Below are positions 1 to 9,657 of a stretch of DNA of 46,774 bases, piece after piece. The notes beneath the pieces are model-generated. The model did not search any database. It was not told the origin of the DNA and saw nothing but the letters and a program-made list of their open reading frames with translations. The stretch's first letter is position 1; each line of letters begins with the position of its first letter. Where the stretch lies: the NCBI GenBank assembly GCA_002724555.1, contig PBOZ01000087.1, positions 1-46,774 of the forward strand, given 5' to 3'. This stretch comes from Rickettsiales bacterium. Its GTDB lineage: Bacteria > Pseudomonadota > Alphaproteobacteria > UBA8366. A program made the translations under genes and the position numbers.

Positions 1-1120
1 CGTCACCGGCATCATCCTTGCCATGCATTATACGCCGCATGTCGACCATGCCTTTGACAGCGTGGAACGCATCATGCGCGACGTCAACTACGGCTGGTTG
101 ATCCGTTATATTCACATGAACGGTGCGTCGATGTTTTTCATCGTTGTGTATATTCACATCTTTCGGGGCCTTTATTTTGGTTCTTACAAAGCACCGCGAG
201 AGATTCTTTGGATCCTTGGCGTTCTCATTTTGCTATTGATGATGGGCACCGCCTTTATGGGCTATGTCTTGCCTTGGGGCCAAATGAGCTTTTGGGGCGC
301 GACAGTTATAACCAACCTGTTCTCGGCAATACCGATCATCGGCGATCCGATTGTAACCTGGCTGTGGGGCGGCTTCTCTGTTGATAATGCGACCCTTAAC
401 CGATTCTTTTCACTGCATTTTTTGCTGCCCTTCGTCATATTCGGCGTCGTGGGCCTACATGTGGTCGCCCTTCACATTGTTGGGTCGAACAACCCCGATG
501 GCATCGACGTTAAGCCGGGAACGGACACGGTGCCATTTACACCATACTTCACGGCAAAAGATTCAGTGGGGCTGGTCGCATTCGTCCTTATATACGCATT
601 GTTTGTTTTTTATATGCCTAACTATATGGGCCATGCAGACAACTATATTGAAGCCAACCCGCTTTCGACACCAGCGCACATTGTTCCGGAATGGTATTTC
701 TTACCCTTCTACGCAATGCTGCGGGCCATCACTTTTGATTTCTTCTGGATCATTCCAGCAAAACTTGGTGGCGTGTTGACGATGTTTGCTTCGATTGGCG
801 TGTTATTTATCCTACCTTGGCTGGATACTTCGCGGGTGCGGAGCTGCCGTTATCGGCCGATTTATAAATGGTTCGTCTTTATCTTGGTTGTCGATTTGTT
901 GATCCTGGGGTACTGCGGTGCAAAACCGGCCGAAGGCTTGTACCTTATCTTAAGCCAACTGGGCACGGCTTATTACTTCTTCCACTTCCTGATCTTGTTG
1001 CCACTCCTTGGCAAAATAGAAACACCTCTGCCATTACCAACAAGTATTAGTGAGCCTATAACGGGTGGCGGGGGAAGTGCAGCGGCCGGCGCCGCTGCGG
1101 CAAAGATGGAGAAGAAGTAA
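1..1120 (+). CDS. petB: Cytochrome b of the bc1 complex (5' partial)
   Basis: This is the diheme membrane subunit of ubiquinol:cytochrome c oxidoreductase, which carries electrons across the inner membrane in the Q cycle. The window opens inside the gene: the frame is open from base 2 (Val-Thr-Gly-Ile-Ile-Leu-Ala-Met-His), upstream of the first ATG at 23, so that Met is internal. Both heme-ligand histidine pairs are present, one in the helix with [11 protein letters not shown]...YIHIFRG and one in [15 protein letters not shown]...H. The Qo-site PEWY motif is present within [15 protein letters not shown]. The C-terminus ends in an unusual Gly/Ala-rich tail ([13 protein letters not shown], then KMEKK). 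The stop TAA overlaps the petC start by one base, so the two are translationally coupled. The Rieske gene petA is expected just upstream, outside the window. Confidence 0.97.
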   Translation, partial: VTGIILAMHYTPHVDHAFDSVERIMRDVNYGWLIRYIHMNGASMFFIVVYIHIFRGLYFGSYKAPREILWILGVLILLLMMGTAFMGYVLPWGQMSFWGATVITNLFSAIPIIGDPIVTWLWGGFSVDNATLNRFFSLHFLLPFVIFGVVGLHVVALHIVGSNNPDGIDVKPGTDTVPFTPYFTAKDSVGLVAFVLIYALFVFYMPNYMGHADNYIEANPLSTPAHIVPEWYFLPFYAMLRAITFDFFWIIPAKLGGVLTMFASIGVLFILPWLDTSRVRSCRYRPIYKWFVFILVVDLLILGYCGAKPAEGLYLILSQLGTAYYFFHFLILLPLLGKIETPLPLPTSISEPITGGGGSAAAGAAAAKMEKK

Positions 1121-1929
1121 TGAAAAAAACACTGCTCCTGAGCCTGCTTGCCGCTTTTATTATGATAACCACCCTAGGTTCAACTCAAGCTGCTGGTGGC
1201 AACATCGAAATTCAACGCCAGGACTGGTCGTGGGATGGAATTTTTGGCAGCTACGACCGTGCTGAGACACAACGAGGGCTGCAGGTTTACCGCGAAGTAT
1301 GCGCCGGATGCCATGGTCTCCGTTTCATCGCGTTCCGAAATCTTATGCAACTTGGCTATTCTGAAAATCAAGTGAAGGCGCTTGCCGCGGAATATGAAGT
1401 TACGGATGGGCCAAACGACGAGGGTGAAATGTTTGAACGCCCCGCACGTCCATCCGATAGGTTCCCAAACCCATTTCCAAATGATAACGCAGCCCGGGCG
1501 TCAAATAACGGCGCTCTTCCACCTGACCTATCACTCATTGTCGACAATCGAGCGTTCGGCATGGACTTTGTGGTGTATCCGATAAACTTCCAATTTGGAG
1601 GGGCGGACTATGTGTACGCGCTTCTTACCGGATACGAAGACCCCCCGGCAGGCGTGAAGGTTGGGGAAAACATGCACTACAATAAATACTATGGCGGGCA
1701 TCAAATAGCGATGGCAGCACCACTCTCGGAAGATGCTGTTGAATATACCGACGGCACGAAAGCGACCGTTGAACAGATGGCCCGAGATGTCACAACCTTC
1801 CTAGCGTGGGCAGCTGAGCCAAATTTAGAACAGCGAAAGGAAATGGGCCTTAAGGTGGTCCTTTTCCTGATTGTCTTCATGGGGTTGATGATTGCAGTCA
1901 AGAAACGGATTTGGGCCAACGTGCACTAG
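1120..1929 (+). CDS. petC: Cytochrome c1 of the bc1 complex
   Basis: This is the membrane-anchored c-type cytochrome that accepts electrons from the Rieske protein and passes them to soluble cytochrome c. The 269-residue product has a Sec signal peptide (residues 1-25, ending near TQAAGG), the heme-binding CAGCH at 61-65, and a C-terminal anchor helix (VVLFLIVFMGLMIAV) followed by basic residues. A methionine in QIAMAAPLS is the likely sixth heme ligand. The ATG shares its A with the petB stop codon, so the start is fixed by coupling. Length and domain order are normal for alphaproteobacterial cytochrome c1. A probable terminator follows at 1960-1997. Confidence 0.97.
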   Translation: MKKTLLLSLLAAFIMITTLGSTQAAGGNIEIQRQDWSWDGIFGSYDRAETQRGLQVYREVCAGCHGLRFIAFRNLMQLGYSENQVKALAAEYEVTDGPNDEGEMFERPARPSDRFPNPFPNDNAARASNNGALPPDLSLIVDNRAFGMDFVVYPINFQFGGADYVYALLTGYEDPPAGVKVGENMHYNKYYGGHQIAMAAPLSEDAVEYTDGTKATVEQMARDVTTFLAWAAEPNLEQRKEMGLKVVLFLIVFMGLMIAVKKRIWANVH

Positions 1930-1959
1930 ATTCCGCCACAAAAAATAAATTAAAAAAAA

Positions 1960-1997
1960 CCTCGTACTACAATAAGTTTTGTAAGAGGGATTTTTCT
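1960..1997 (+). terminator. Probable rho-independent terminator after petC
   Basis: The outer stem is CCTC (1960-1963) with GAGG (1985-1988). The inner stem is TACAA (1968-1972) with TTGTA (1979-1983). The hairpin is followed by a run of five T at 1991-1995. A run of A precedes the hairpin, so it could also work on the other strand. It lies 30 bases past the petC stop and before the separately initiated mtnP. Judged by eye only; no energy was calculated. Confidence 0.45.
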
Positions 1998-2042
1998 TAA
2001 TGTTTGGAATAGCCTTGCCCCGCGCCTGTCACCGGGTGAGCC

Positions 2043-2049
2043 AGGAGGT
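2043..2049 (+). promoter_or_regulatory. Ribosome binding site fixing a TTG start for mtnP
   Basis: A perfect AGGAGGT lies five bases before the TTG at 2055. There is no ATG at the N-terminus of the conserved nucleoside phosphorylase fold, so this Shine-Dalgarno sequence decides the start. Confidence 0.8.
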
Positions 2050-2054
2050 CACGC

Positions 2055-2945
2055 TTGATAGGAAAACCAGGCACTCCACCAGTCATCGGCATAATTGGCG
2101 GCAGCGGACTCTACGAAATTGACGGATTAGAAAATGTGGAATGGCGACCGCTTCATTCTTCCTTTGGGGCGCCGTCTGACGAGTTCATGTTTGCGGAACT
2201 CGAGGGTCAAAAGCTGGTCTTTTTGCCACGCCATGGCCGCGGCCACCACATCCCGCCATCTGAGCTTAACTTCCGGGCCAATATCGACGCATTAAAACGG
2301 GCAAACGTAACCGAAATTCTTTCGCTTTCCGCTGTTGGCTCCCTGCGGGAAGACCTGACACCCGGCACCTTCGTTATTGTTGACCAATTTATCGACCGTA
2401 CCTTCGCGCGGGCAAAAAGTTTTTTCGGCACAGGTCTCGTTGCCCATATTTCGATGGCAGAACCAGTCTGTTCACGTCTAGGCGACGCCTTGGCTGATGC
2501 AGCCAACGCAAGTGATATTAAAATTGTCCGCGGAGGCAGATACCTTGCAATGGAGGGCCCACAATTTTCCAGCCGCGCCGAATCCGAACTCTATCGGCAA
2601 TGGGGATGTGACGTAATTGGCATGACAAACATGCCGGAAGCAAAGCTCGCCCGCGAGGCGGAGATGTGTTACGCAACTGTTGCAATGGTGACCGACTTTG
2701 ACTGCTGGCACCCGGATCACGACGACGTCACGGTTGAAACCGTTATAAAATTTCTCACGCAAAACGCTGACAAAGCCCGCGCCTTAGTGCGCCAGATAGT
2801 GCCACGCCTTTCATCCAGGACCGATACATGCCATGCCGGTTGCCAGACCGCCCTCGATACCGCATTGATCACTGCGCCTGACGCCAGAGACCCAGTGCTG
2901 ATGGAAAAGCTCTCAGCGGTCGCTGGGCGTGTTTTACAAAACTAA
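2055..2945 (+). CDS. mtnP: S-methyl-5'-thioadenosine phosphorylase
   Basis: This cytosolic enzyme cleaves methylthioadenosine with phosphate to adenine and 5-methylthioribose-1-phosphate, which recycles the by-product of polyamine and acyl-homoserine lactone synthesis. The 296-residue product begins with the phosphate-binding IGIIGGSGLYEI motif and carries the family blocks FLPRHGRGHHIPPSELNFRA, MEGPQFSSRAESE and GMTNMPEAKLAREAE typical of MTAP. It starts at TTG with an ideal Shine-Dalgarno sequence. Location directly after petBC is common in alphaproteobacteria (recalled gene order). It is slightly longer than the human enzyme. A related purine nucleoside phosphorylase is possible, but the MTAP-type motifs make that unlikely. 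Confidence 0.92.
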   Translation: MIGKPGTPPVIGIIGGSGLYEIDGLENVEWRPLHSSFGAPSDEFMFAELEGQKLVFLPRHGRGHHIPPSELNFRANIDALKRANVTEILSLSAVGSLREDLTPGTFVIVDQFIDRTFARAKSFFGTGLVAHISMAEPVCSRLGDALADAANASDIKIVRGGRYLAMEGPQFSSRAESELYRQWGCDVIGMTNMPEAKLAREAEMCYATVAMVTDFDCWHPDHDDVTVETVIKFLTQNADKARALVRQIVPRLSSRTDTCHAGCQTALDTALITAPDARDPVLMEKLSAVAGRVLQN

Positions 2946-2948
2946 TAT

Positions 2949-3347
2949 CTATTTTTTTTCTTTTTCCTGCACCGGGCCATTCGCTTCTATCCAAGCACTA
3001 AAACCACCGCCAATATGGGCCACAGGCGAAACGCCCATATCTTGGACGGCCTTGGTGGCAAGTGCGGAGCGCCATCCGGCGGCACAGAAGAACACAAGTT
3101 TCTTTCCCGACGAGAAGACGTCGCGGTGATAAGGACTATCCGGGTCCACCCAAAATTCAAGCATTCCACGAGGTGCGTGAACCGAGCCCGGAATGGTGCC
3201 GGAATTCCAAAGCTCGCGAATATCCCGAAGATCAACGATAACTGTGTCATCATCTTCGACCAGCTTCTTAGCATCATCGACGGTTATGGTTTCAATCTCC
3301 GCCTCAGCCATTTCAACTAGTTGCCTAAAACCTTTTTTCAAAGCCAT
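2949..3347 (-). CDS. Rhodanese-like sulfurtransferase domain protein
   Basis: This is a single-domain rhodanese of 132 residues, predicted cytosolic. The active-site loop CAAGWRS places the catalytic cysteine at residue 88. The fold also shows the upstream VIVDLRDIRELWNSGTIPGS block and the C-terminal GGFSAW block usual in this family. Rhodaneses transfer sulfane sulfur to thiophilic acceptors; the acceptor here is unknown. It begins four bases after the stop of the upstream dienelactone hydrolase-like gene, so the two are probably co-transcribed. The tail is Lys/Glu-rich. No signal peptide is visible. Confidence 0.88.
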   Translation of the reverse strand: MALKKGFRQLVEMAEAEIETITVDDAKKLVEDDDTVIVDLRDIRELWNSGTIPGSVHAPRGMLEFWVDPDSPYHRDVFSSGKKLVFFCAAGWRSALATKAVQDMGVSPVAHIGGGFSAWIEANGPVQEKEKK

Positions 3348-3351
3348 TGGG

Positions 3352-4020
3352 CTAACCTATATTCTGTGCGAAAAACGCAAGGCTGCGATCGCGCGCAACT
3401 CTACAGCTATCTTCGTCGTACTGACTGCGATGATCACAATTGAAACCGTGATCCGCATTATAGATATGCACATCGGCCTGTGGCTGCGCGGCTTTAATCT
3501 GATCAACATCTTCCATCGGGATACCTGCATCCATATCACCAAAATGCATAAGCAGGGGGGCATTAGACGCCTCGTCTTTATATGGCACAATTTGGCCGCC
3601 ATAATAGATCACAGCACCCGCCACACCGTCGATACGCGTCGCAGATAAGAACGACAATGTTCCTCCCCAACAGTAGCCAACGGTCCCAACTTTCCCTGCA
3701 GATTGGAGTTCTTTAACAACGGCGGTGATATCGGCCACCGGCCCTTCGTCACCAACCTTTGCCCGATAGTCGCGGCCCGCCTGCATGTCCTCCGGCGTAT
3801 AGCCAAGTTCGACGCCACGTTCCGCCCGATCGTAAAGAGCTGGCGCGATCGCAAGATATCCTGCGGCGGCATAACCATCCGCAACTTCCCTAATATGCGC
3901 ATTGGCGCCGAAAATTTCCTGAATAACACAAATGCCGCCTTTCGGCGTTCCGCTCGATGTCGCCTTATACGCATCAAATTCATGGCCATCCGCCGCCGTT
4001 AACCTAATCATTTCGCCCAT
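3352..4020 (-). CDS. Dienelactone hydrolase family protein
   Basis: This 222-residue alpha/beta hydrolase has the features of the dienelactone hydrolase family: a cysteine nucleophile in GYCWGG (C117), an acid in HFGDMD (D162 or D164), and the histidine in NADHGFNCD (H191). An early glutamate in QEIFG (E35) corresponds to the residue that pairs with the nucleophile in characterised enzymes. These enzymes open dienelactones in chlorocatechol routes, but many members act on other lactones or esters, so the substrate is not assigned. It is predicted cytosolic. An AGGGGG sits nine bases before the ATG. It leads a two-gene minus-strand unit with the rhodanese. Confidence 0.88.
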   Translation of the reverse strand: MGEMIRLTAADGHEFDAYKATSSGTPKGGICVIQEIFGANAHIREVADGYAAAGYLAIAPALYDRAERGVELGYTPEDMQAGRDYRAKVGDEGPVADITAVVKELQSAGKVGTVGYCWGGTLSFLSATRIDGVAGAVIYYGGQIVPYKDEASNAPLLMHFGDMDAGIPMEDVDQIKAAQPQADVHIYNADHGFNCDHRSQYDEDSCRVARDRSLAFFAQNIG

Positions 4021-4106
4021 GCCTTAAACCCCCTGAATCGATGAAATTATTTAGTGCGTCGAATCTATTCAGCGCCGCCGTTCGCTACAAGAAAATTGGT
4101 GGCGGA

Positions 4107-4871
4107 TTAGCGCCCCCCCGCAACCGCGAGCGTGTGCCCAGTCACGTAAGAGGCTTCATCCGAAGCCAAAAACAGCACTGCATTTGCGACTTCATGTGGT
4201 TGACCCAAGCGGCCAAGCGGTGTCATGCGGTCCGGGCTGAAATCGACTGTCTCGTTCAACTTACGCAAGGTCGCACCAGCGCGTTCGGTATCGATTGGAC
4301 CCGGCGCCACACAGTTCACGCGAACATTAAACTCAGCCAACTCAAGAGCCAGGTCACGCATAAACCCATGGACACCCGCCTTACAGGTAGAATAAGCCGA
4401 CCCACCTTGATAATACGCCGTCCAGGGGGTTCCCTCGCGGGCACCGGATGACAGACAAATAATCGAACCACGGCGCCGTTTTCGCATATGCGCCGCTGCC
4501 GCACGGGTGCAGAGAAAGGTGCCACGCAGATTAAGCTTAATTGTGTAGTCCCAGTCTTCGACGGGCATCTGCCAAATTTTTGAATTCCGGGACCCACCAA
4601 CATTATTCACCAGGATATCAATCTGACCAAAATGCTCGATTGCGCTCTCGATTAACTGAGCGGCTGGCTCTTCCTCGGTAATGTCGCCCACAACTGTAAC
4701 CACCTCGGCACCAGCTTCTCGAACAGCATTTGCAACTGACGCTAGGCCGGAACCATCAATGTCGCCCAGGATCACCTTAGCGCCTTCCGCCGCCAACCGC
4801 AGGGCAATTGCCTCACCCAATCCCTTTGCGGCGCCAGTTATAACAGCTACCTGATCCTGTACACGTCCCAT
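4107..4871 (-). CDS. Short-chain dehydrogenase/reductase (SDR)
   Basis: This is an NAD(P)-dependent oxidoreductase of the classical SDR family, 254 residues. It shows the cofactor motif TGAAKGLG (12-19), the acidic GDID after the second strand, which favours NAD over NADP, the NNVGG structural motif, the catalytic serine in CLSSGA, and the YSTCK active site (Y160, K164). I chose the ATG at 4871 because GGAGG lies five bases upstream; the frame also extends to a TTG one codon earlier. The likely role is oxidation or reduction of a hydroxyl or keto group in the surrounding catabolic genes. The substrate cannot be read from sequence. Confidence 0.9.
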   Translation of the reverse strand: MGRVQDQVAVITGAAKGLGEAIALRLAAEGAKVILGDIDGSGLASVANAVREAGAEVVTVVGDITEEEPAAQLIESAIEHFGQIDILVNNVGGSRNSKIWQMPVEDWDYTIKLNLRGTFLCTRAAAAHMRKRRRGSIICLSSGAREGTPWTAYYQGGSAYSTCKAGVHGFMRDLALELAEFNVRVNCVAPGPIDTERAGATLRKLNETVDFSPDRMTPLGRLGQPHEVANAVLFLASDEASYVTGHTLAVAGGR

Positions 4872-5099
4872 CAAGGCCTCCTTTTTATCTGCCAGAGATA
4901 TGGGTCGATGTGACGCCGGGTGAATTCCAAATCCTTAGATTTATGAAAAAGAAAATGCCGCCCATCCTTTCTAAAAATTTCCCACTGCCCGACGATCGCA
5001 TGGCTGATGCTATCCCAGTACTCAAACCATTACCAAGCGCGGAGGGAAATGAGCAGACAGTACCTTCCAGCGCATCGGGGAAAGGGCGACGGCATTAAA

Positions 5100-7121
5100 C
5101 TAGCGCATTAATTCTCTAATCGTCGTGGTAATCTTTTCAGTCGACGGAATAGTGGCGCGTTCCAGCTCGTCGTTGTAGGGCATAGGCGTATCCATGGCGC
5201 CAAGGCGCTTTATAGGCGCATCGAGCCAGTCAAAGCCTTTATCCGCAATAACCGACGCCACTTCAGCGCCGAACCCACCGGTTGTCCACGCTTCATGTAC
5301 TATCAGCACTCGATTCGTCTTCCTAACCGAATTGAGAATCGTTTCCTCATCGAGCGGTTTTAGGGTGCGTGGGTCGACGACCTCGACACTGATGCCTTGG
5401 TGTTCGAGAATACGCGCAGCTGAGAGTGCACGAGGCACCATCGCCATGGTGGCAACCACTGTGATGTCTGTGCCTTCGCGTTTGAGGTCAGCCTTACCAA
5501 TCGGGATGGCGTAACTTTCTTCCGGCACCGGCGCTTTGCCGCCCTCAAAATAAAGTAATTTGGTTTCCAAAAAAATTACCGGATTATTATTGCGAATTGC
5601 TGCGGTCAGCAGGCCTTTGGCATCATAGGGGGTTGAAGGTCCCACAACTACTAAGCCCGGCACGTGCGTGAACCATGCTTCAAGACTCTGACTATGTTGC
5701 GCCGCCAAGCGGATGCCACCGCCTTGTGGGCCACGCACCACCAGGGGCACGTTTGGTTTACCACCAAGCATAAAGCGGAATTTCGCCGCTTGGTTTACCA
5801 GCATATCCATCGTTAGGGCGATAAAATCGAAGATCTGAATTTCAACGATGGGCCGCATTCCCGAAATTGCGGCGCCAACGCCACAACCAACGAAGGTCGC
5901 TTCCGAGATCGGCGTGTCGCGGACGCGTTCCTCGCCAAATTCATTCATTAATCCTTTCGACACCTGGAATATCCCACCGGTGGCACCCACATCCTCTCCC
6001 ATGAGGAATACGCTTTTATCTAGAGCCATTTCCTGATGCATTGCTTCGTTCAAAGCCTCAGTAAAACTAAGTTCACGCGTCACACCAGCAGTTCCGGGCT
6101 CCTCATGCGCTTCGTGTGGCGAATAAACCGCGGCAACCATTTTGCCAACACTCGGCTCATCACCTTGTTTGCCAAATTCAATTGCGCTCTTTAATTCACT
6201 TTCGACAATTGCAGTAATTTCCTTCATCCGCTTCGGGGAAAACGCTTTCTGACTGCGGATTGTTTTCTCAATTCGCTTGACCGGATCCCGGCGTTGGATC
6301 CAATCTTTATGCTCCTTCTCAGGCCGCGGATCCCGAAGGTTGGCCCGCATTGAATGCTGGCCCCAACGATAGGTCATAGCTTCAATCAAAGTCGGTCCAT
6401 CACCGGCACGCGCACGCTCAACCGCCTCGCGTACCGTTAGATAGACTTCAACAGCATCGTTACCATCAATGGTGACACCGGGAATATTATAACCAGCGGC
6501 ACGGTGCGCCACCTGATCGACAGACGTGGTCTGACGGTAGGAGGTGCTCAACGCGTACTGATTGTTCTCGCAAATGAACAGCACCGGCAGTTTCCACACC
6601 GAGGCGAGATTCATAGATTCGTGGAAAACGCCTTGGTTCGAGCCACCGTCGCCAAAGAAGGCAACTACGACTTGATTTTTTCCTTGAAGTTTCGCCGCAA
6701 GGCCCGCTCCAGTTGAGAGCGGCATGGCGGCGCCAACAATTCCGTTGGCCCCGAGAATGTTGAGGTTCATATCGGCAATATGCATAGAACCCCCAAGGCC
6801 GCCACAATAACCACTTTCTCGCCCCATTAGCTCTGCCATCATAAGAGAGGTATCGGCACCTTTTGCGATACAATGCCCATGGCCGCGGTGATTGCTGGCC
6901 ATAAAATCATCCACGCGAAGGTTTGCACCAACCGCGGCAGCAATAGCCTCTTGGCCCACATAACTATGGGCTGTACCTTTGACAATACCTTCCTCGAACA
7001 ACCGCTGAGTCATCTCATCGAAGAGCCGAATGCGTTGCATCGCGGTGTAGATGCCTTCTAATACATCATCGGGAAGTTGCATATTGATCGCAGAACCCTG
7101 GACCATTTTTTGCGTTGCCAT
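5100..7121 (-). CDS. Fused 2-oxoacid/acetoin dehydrogenase E1 (alpha plus beta)
   Basis: This 673-residue thiamine diphosphate enzyme carries both E1 subunits in one chain. Residues 1 to about 330 are E1 alpha, with the HRGHGH loop (78-83) and the ThDP-binding stretch from GDGGSNQG to ENNQYALS (157-192). Residues from about 348 are E1 beta, with GEDVGATGG (375-383) and the C-terminal transketolase domain. The alpha half, especially [10 protein letters not shown] and [11 protein letters not shown], resembles acetoin dehydrogenase AcoA more than pyruvate dehydrogenase. It would decarboxylate a 2-oxoacid or cleave acetoin and load an E2 lipoyl domain. No E2 gene lies in the window; an E3 (lpdA) lies about 30 kb away. 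The frame is open to 7502, but ATG 7121 has a GGGGAG upstream. Confidence 0.9.
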   Translation of the reverse strand: MATQKMVQGSAINMQLPDDVLEGIYTAMQRIRLFDEMTQRLFEEGIVKGTAHSYVGQEAIAAAVGANLRVDDFMASNHRGHGHCIAKGADTSLMMAELMGRESGYCGGLGGSMHIADMNLNILGANGIVGAAMPLSTGAGLAAKLQGKNQVVVAFFGDGGSNQGVFHESMNLASVWKLPVLFICENNQYALSTSYRQTTSVDQVAHRAAGYNIPGVTIDGNDAVEVYLTVREAVERARAGDGPTLIEAMTYRWGQHSMRANLRDPRPEKEHKDWIQRRDPVKRIEKTIRSQKAFSPKRMKEITAIVESELKSAIEFGKQGDEPSVGKMVAAVYSPHEAHEEPGTAGVTRELSFTEALNEAMHQEMALDKSVFLMGEDVGATGGIFQVSKGLMNEFGEERVRDTPISEATFVGCGVGAAISGMRPIVEIQIFDFIALTMDMLVNQAAKFRFMLGGKPNVPLVVRGPQGGGIRLAAQHSQSLEAWFTHVPGLVVVGPSTPYDAKGLLTAAIRNNNPVIFLETKLLYFEGGKAPVPEESYAIPIGKADLKREGTDITVVATMAMVPRALSAARILEHQGISVEVVDPRTLKPLDEETILNSVRKTNRVLIVHEAWTTGGFGAEVASVIADKGFDWLDAPIKRLGAMDTPMPYNDELERATIPSTEKITTTIRELMR

Positions 7122-7236
7122 AGCCACTTCTCCCCTCATTTCCCGGTTTGTTAAATTTATCGTAGAATGAATGGCCACACGCTGCCAACGATGCATATCA
7201 AATAGGGATAATCGAAATTCGCTTGGGAGACGATCC

Positions 7237-8598
7237 ATGCAACAAGGCAACCCAACATCACTTCGCGTGCCAGACCCAGGTATTGGGGCTCTCTTCGAAC
7301 AGGACGCTCGCTGGCAAGCTTGGCTAGATGTAGAAGCAGCGCTAGCCAAAGCCGAGGCGGAACTCGGCATGATCCCCGAAGTTGCCGCGGAAGAGATCGT
7401 CAAAAAATGCGATCTTTCACTCTTCGACCGAAAGCGATTGATAGAAGGTTTCACAAAAACTGGCCATACTTTGGTGCCCCTTATCTGGGAGCTCTCACGC
7501 ATCTGCGACGGAGATGCCGGGAATTACGTCCATTGGGGAGCGACAACGCAAAATATCACACAGACAGGGGACCTACTGCAGCTGCGTAAAGCGCATCGCA
7601 TCTACCTACAACAACTAAGCCAAATCTTCGGCGCACTAGCCAATCTCGCCGAAAGGTCAAAAGACATGGCCCTCCCCGGCCGCACACACGGGCAACATGC
7701 CGTGCCAGCAACTTATGGATTGAAAGTCGCCATCTGGATTGATGAGTTCGCCCGACATACGGAACGTCTCCGCGAATGCGAACCAAGGGTCTTCCAAGCT
7801 CTGCTCGGTGGTGCCGCCGGGACTGTTGCTTCCTTCGGCAAAGAAGGCCTGAGGGTTCAAGCTCGGATGGCGTCCCATCTTAACATGCCCGCGATGCCGG
7901 TACCGGCCAGGAGCATCATGGACCATTTGGCAGAACACATAATGATTTTGGCACTTCTGGCGTCGACCTGCGGCAAATTTGCCTATGAAATCTATATGGG
8001 TATGAAGCAAGAATTTGGCGAAGTCGAGGAGCCAATCTCCCCCGGCACTGTCGGCAGCAGCACGATGCCACAAAAACGCAATCCACATCTCTCTCAAGAC
8101 GTCATGGCCTATGCCGCACAAATTCGCACCATGGTACCATTGACGCTCGAGACGATTATGACAGAGCACGAGGCAAACCGCCAAACATCACTAATGATGC
8201 GCTACGCACAAGGACAGGTTTGCACCCTGATAGGCAATACACTGGAACGTGTGCGAATTTTGGCCGAAGGCATCGTTCTCAAGCCGGAGCGGATGCGCGC
8301 TAATCTGGACCTCACAGATGGCTTGATAATGGCAGAGCCCATGATGCTGGCCCTTGGCGAGCATGTTGGCCGCCAAGACGCACACGACATTGTCTACGAT
8401 GCTGCCCAGGAAGCCTCCGTCGGGGACCAACCATTCAACGCCCTATTGTCCGCCGATGAACGGGTCACCGGGCATCTATCCAAGGGGCAGATCAAAGAAT
8501 TGTTAGACCCAACTGCCTACACCGGGCTTTGTGCGAATATGGCGCTGGAACAGGCAACGCGAGCCCGAAAACTGGCCAGAGAACTCTCTGAAGAATAG
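7237..8598 (+). CDS. Fumarase/adenylosuccinate lyase superfamily lyase (PcaB/PurB-like)
   Basis: This is a 453-residue member of the superfamily that includes adenylosuccinate lyase, argininosuccinate lyase and 3-carboxy-cis,cis-muconate cycloisomerase. It has the signature [11 protein letters not shown] in the flexible catalytic loop, [14 protein letters not shown] around the catalytic histidine, and [13 protein letters not shown] early in the chain. The last block and the loose match to housekeeping PurB favour a PcaB-like cycloisomerase or a catabolic lyase. The ATG at 7237 follows GGGAGA; the frame extends upstream without a supported start. It is divergent from the E1 gene, with 115 bases between the two starts that should hold both promoters. 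Confidence 0.87.
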   Translation: MQQGNPTSLRVPDPGIGALFEQDARWQAWLDVEAALAKAEAELGMIPEVAAEEIVKKCDLSLFDRKRLIEGFTKTGHTLVPLIWELSRICDGDAGNYVHWGATTQNITQTGDLLQLRKAHRIYLQQLSQIFGALANLAERSKDMALPGRTHGQHAVPATYGLKVAIWIDEFARHTERLRECEPRVFQALLGGAAGTVASFGKEGLRVQARMASHLNMPAMPVPARSIMDHLAEHIMILALLASTCGKFAYEIYMGMKQEFGEVEEPISPGTVGSSTMPQKRNPHLSQDVMAYAAQIRTMVPLTLETIMTEHEANRQTSLMMRYAQGQVCTLIGNTLERVRILAEGIVLKPERMRANLDLTDGLIMAEPMMLALGEHVGRQDAHDIVYDAAQEASVGDQPFNALLSADERVTGHLSKGQIKELLDPTAYTGLCANMALEQATRARKLARELSEE

Positions 8599-8826
8599 AT
8601 CGCGGTGCGACCTATAGAGAGAGGTACACAGAATATGCGTCTGCTCTGTCTTAACCATAAGGCGCAGTAAAATCAGTTTGCGCTCCAATTTCATCAAGGG
8701 AAAGAAGACGGACAGAACCGGGCCCGCTGGATTTTAACCCATTTAACCGCCGTGTACACAAAATTTTAGACCCGCGGCATTAGCCAAAATCCTGTATTAA
8801 AAGACCGCCCCAAGACCCCATGGCAC

Positions 8827-9621
8827 CTACTTTCCCATAAAGACCGGAGAACGTTTCTCCATAAAAGCCTCCCGGCCTTCTTTATAGTCGTTACTGTCAA
8901 AGCACATTTGCGACATCTGTTTGATCTTGTCGTAATCACGGTCTTCCTTGTCTATCAGAATCTGGCCTATTGTATGCTTAGAGGCAGCAATCGAAAGCGG
9001 CGCATTACGACAAATTGCATCTGCAACTTCACGCACCGCTGATTCAAGCTCGGCAATTGGCACAACTCGGTTGATGAGGCCAATTTGTTGGGCTTCCTCC
9101 GGTTCAACTCGCCGAGCAGTGAACATAATTTCGCTGGCCATTGCTGGGCCAACCAAATGAACGAGCTTATGCAACCCGTCATATCCATAGGCGATGCTAA
9201 GCCGAGCTGCTGGGATACCAAATTGCGAGTCATCGCTCGCAAATCGCATATCTGCCGCCATGGCCACAGCCATGCCGCCCCCGAGACAGTAACCCTGAAT
9301 CATCGCAATCAGAGGTTTTTTAACACCCATCAAACGGGCCCGCGCTCCTTCGGATATTCGCGCATACTCCGCCGCGGCCTCCGCATTGTTACGGCGTTCT
9401 TTGAATTCAGAAATATCCGCACCTGAGACAAAGGCCTTGTCACCCGCACCCTTCATGACGATAACTTTGATATCATTATCAGATTCAAATTCGTCCAGAA
9501 TGGTTTCAACGGCCGTCCACATCTCCAGCGACATCGCGTTGCGGCGTGCTGGATTGTTAAACGTCATCCAGCCGATGCCACCTTCCTTTTCGCCAATCAT
9601 TTTCTCAGTATTGAGTTTCAT
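8827..9621 (-). CDS. Enoyl-CoA hydratase/isomerase family protein (crotonase)
   Basis: This crotonase-fold protein has 264 residues. The oxyanion-hole loops are present (AFVSGADIS and GYCLGGGM). The two glutamates that catalyse water addition in classical enoyl-CoA hydratases are not where expected: the first position reads GGGMAVAMA and the second reads FGIPAARLS. Classical hydratase activity is therefore doubtful, and an isomerase, decarboxylase or C-C hydrolase role is open. It lies 36 bases downstream of the CoA-transferase gene on the same strand, so its substrate is probably an acyl-CoA made by that enzyme. AAGGA precedes the ATG. Confidence 0.87.
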   Translation of the reverse strand: MKLNTEKMIGEKEGGIGWMTFNNPARRNAMSLEMWTAVETILDEFESDNDIKVIVMKGAGDKAFVSGADISEFKERRNNAEAAAEYARISEGARARLMGVKKPLIAMIQGYCLGGGMAVAMAADMRFASDDSQFGIPAARLSIAYGYDGLHKLVHLVGPAMASEIMFTARRVEPEEAQQIGLINRVVPIAELESAVREVADAICRNAPLSIAASKHTIGQILIDKEDRDYDKIKQMSQMCFDSNDYKEGREAFMEKRSPVFMGK

Positions 9622-9657
9622 TTCGTTTCCTTCTTTTGAATTGGTCGATGCGCGTTG

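Noticed and set aside
3193-3648. 151-codon plus-strand frame
   Set aside because: It lies opposite the rhodanese and hydrolase genes, which have clear motifs; it is an antisense shadow.
4910-5098. 62-codon plus-strand frame between the SDR and the E1 gene
   Set aside because: No ribosome site, no recognisable domain, low-complexity tail; the SDR and E1 genes explain the flanks.
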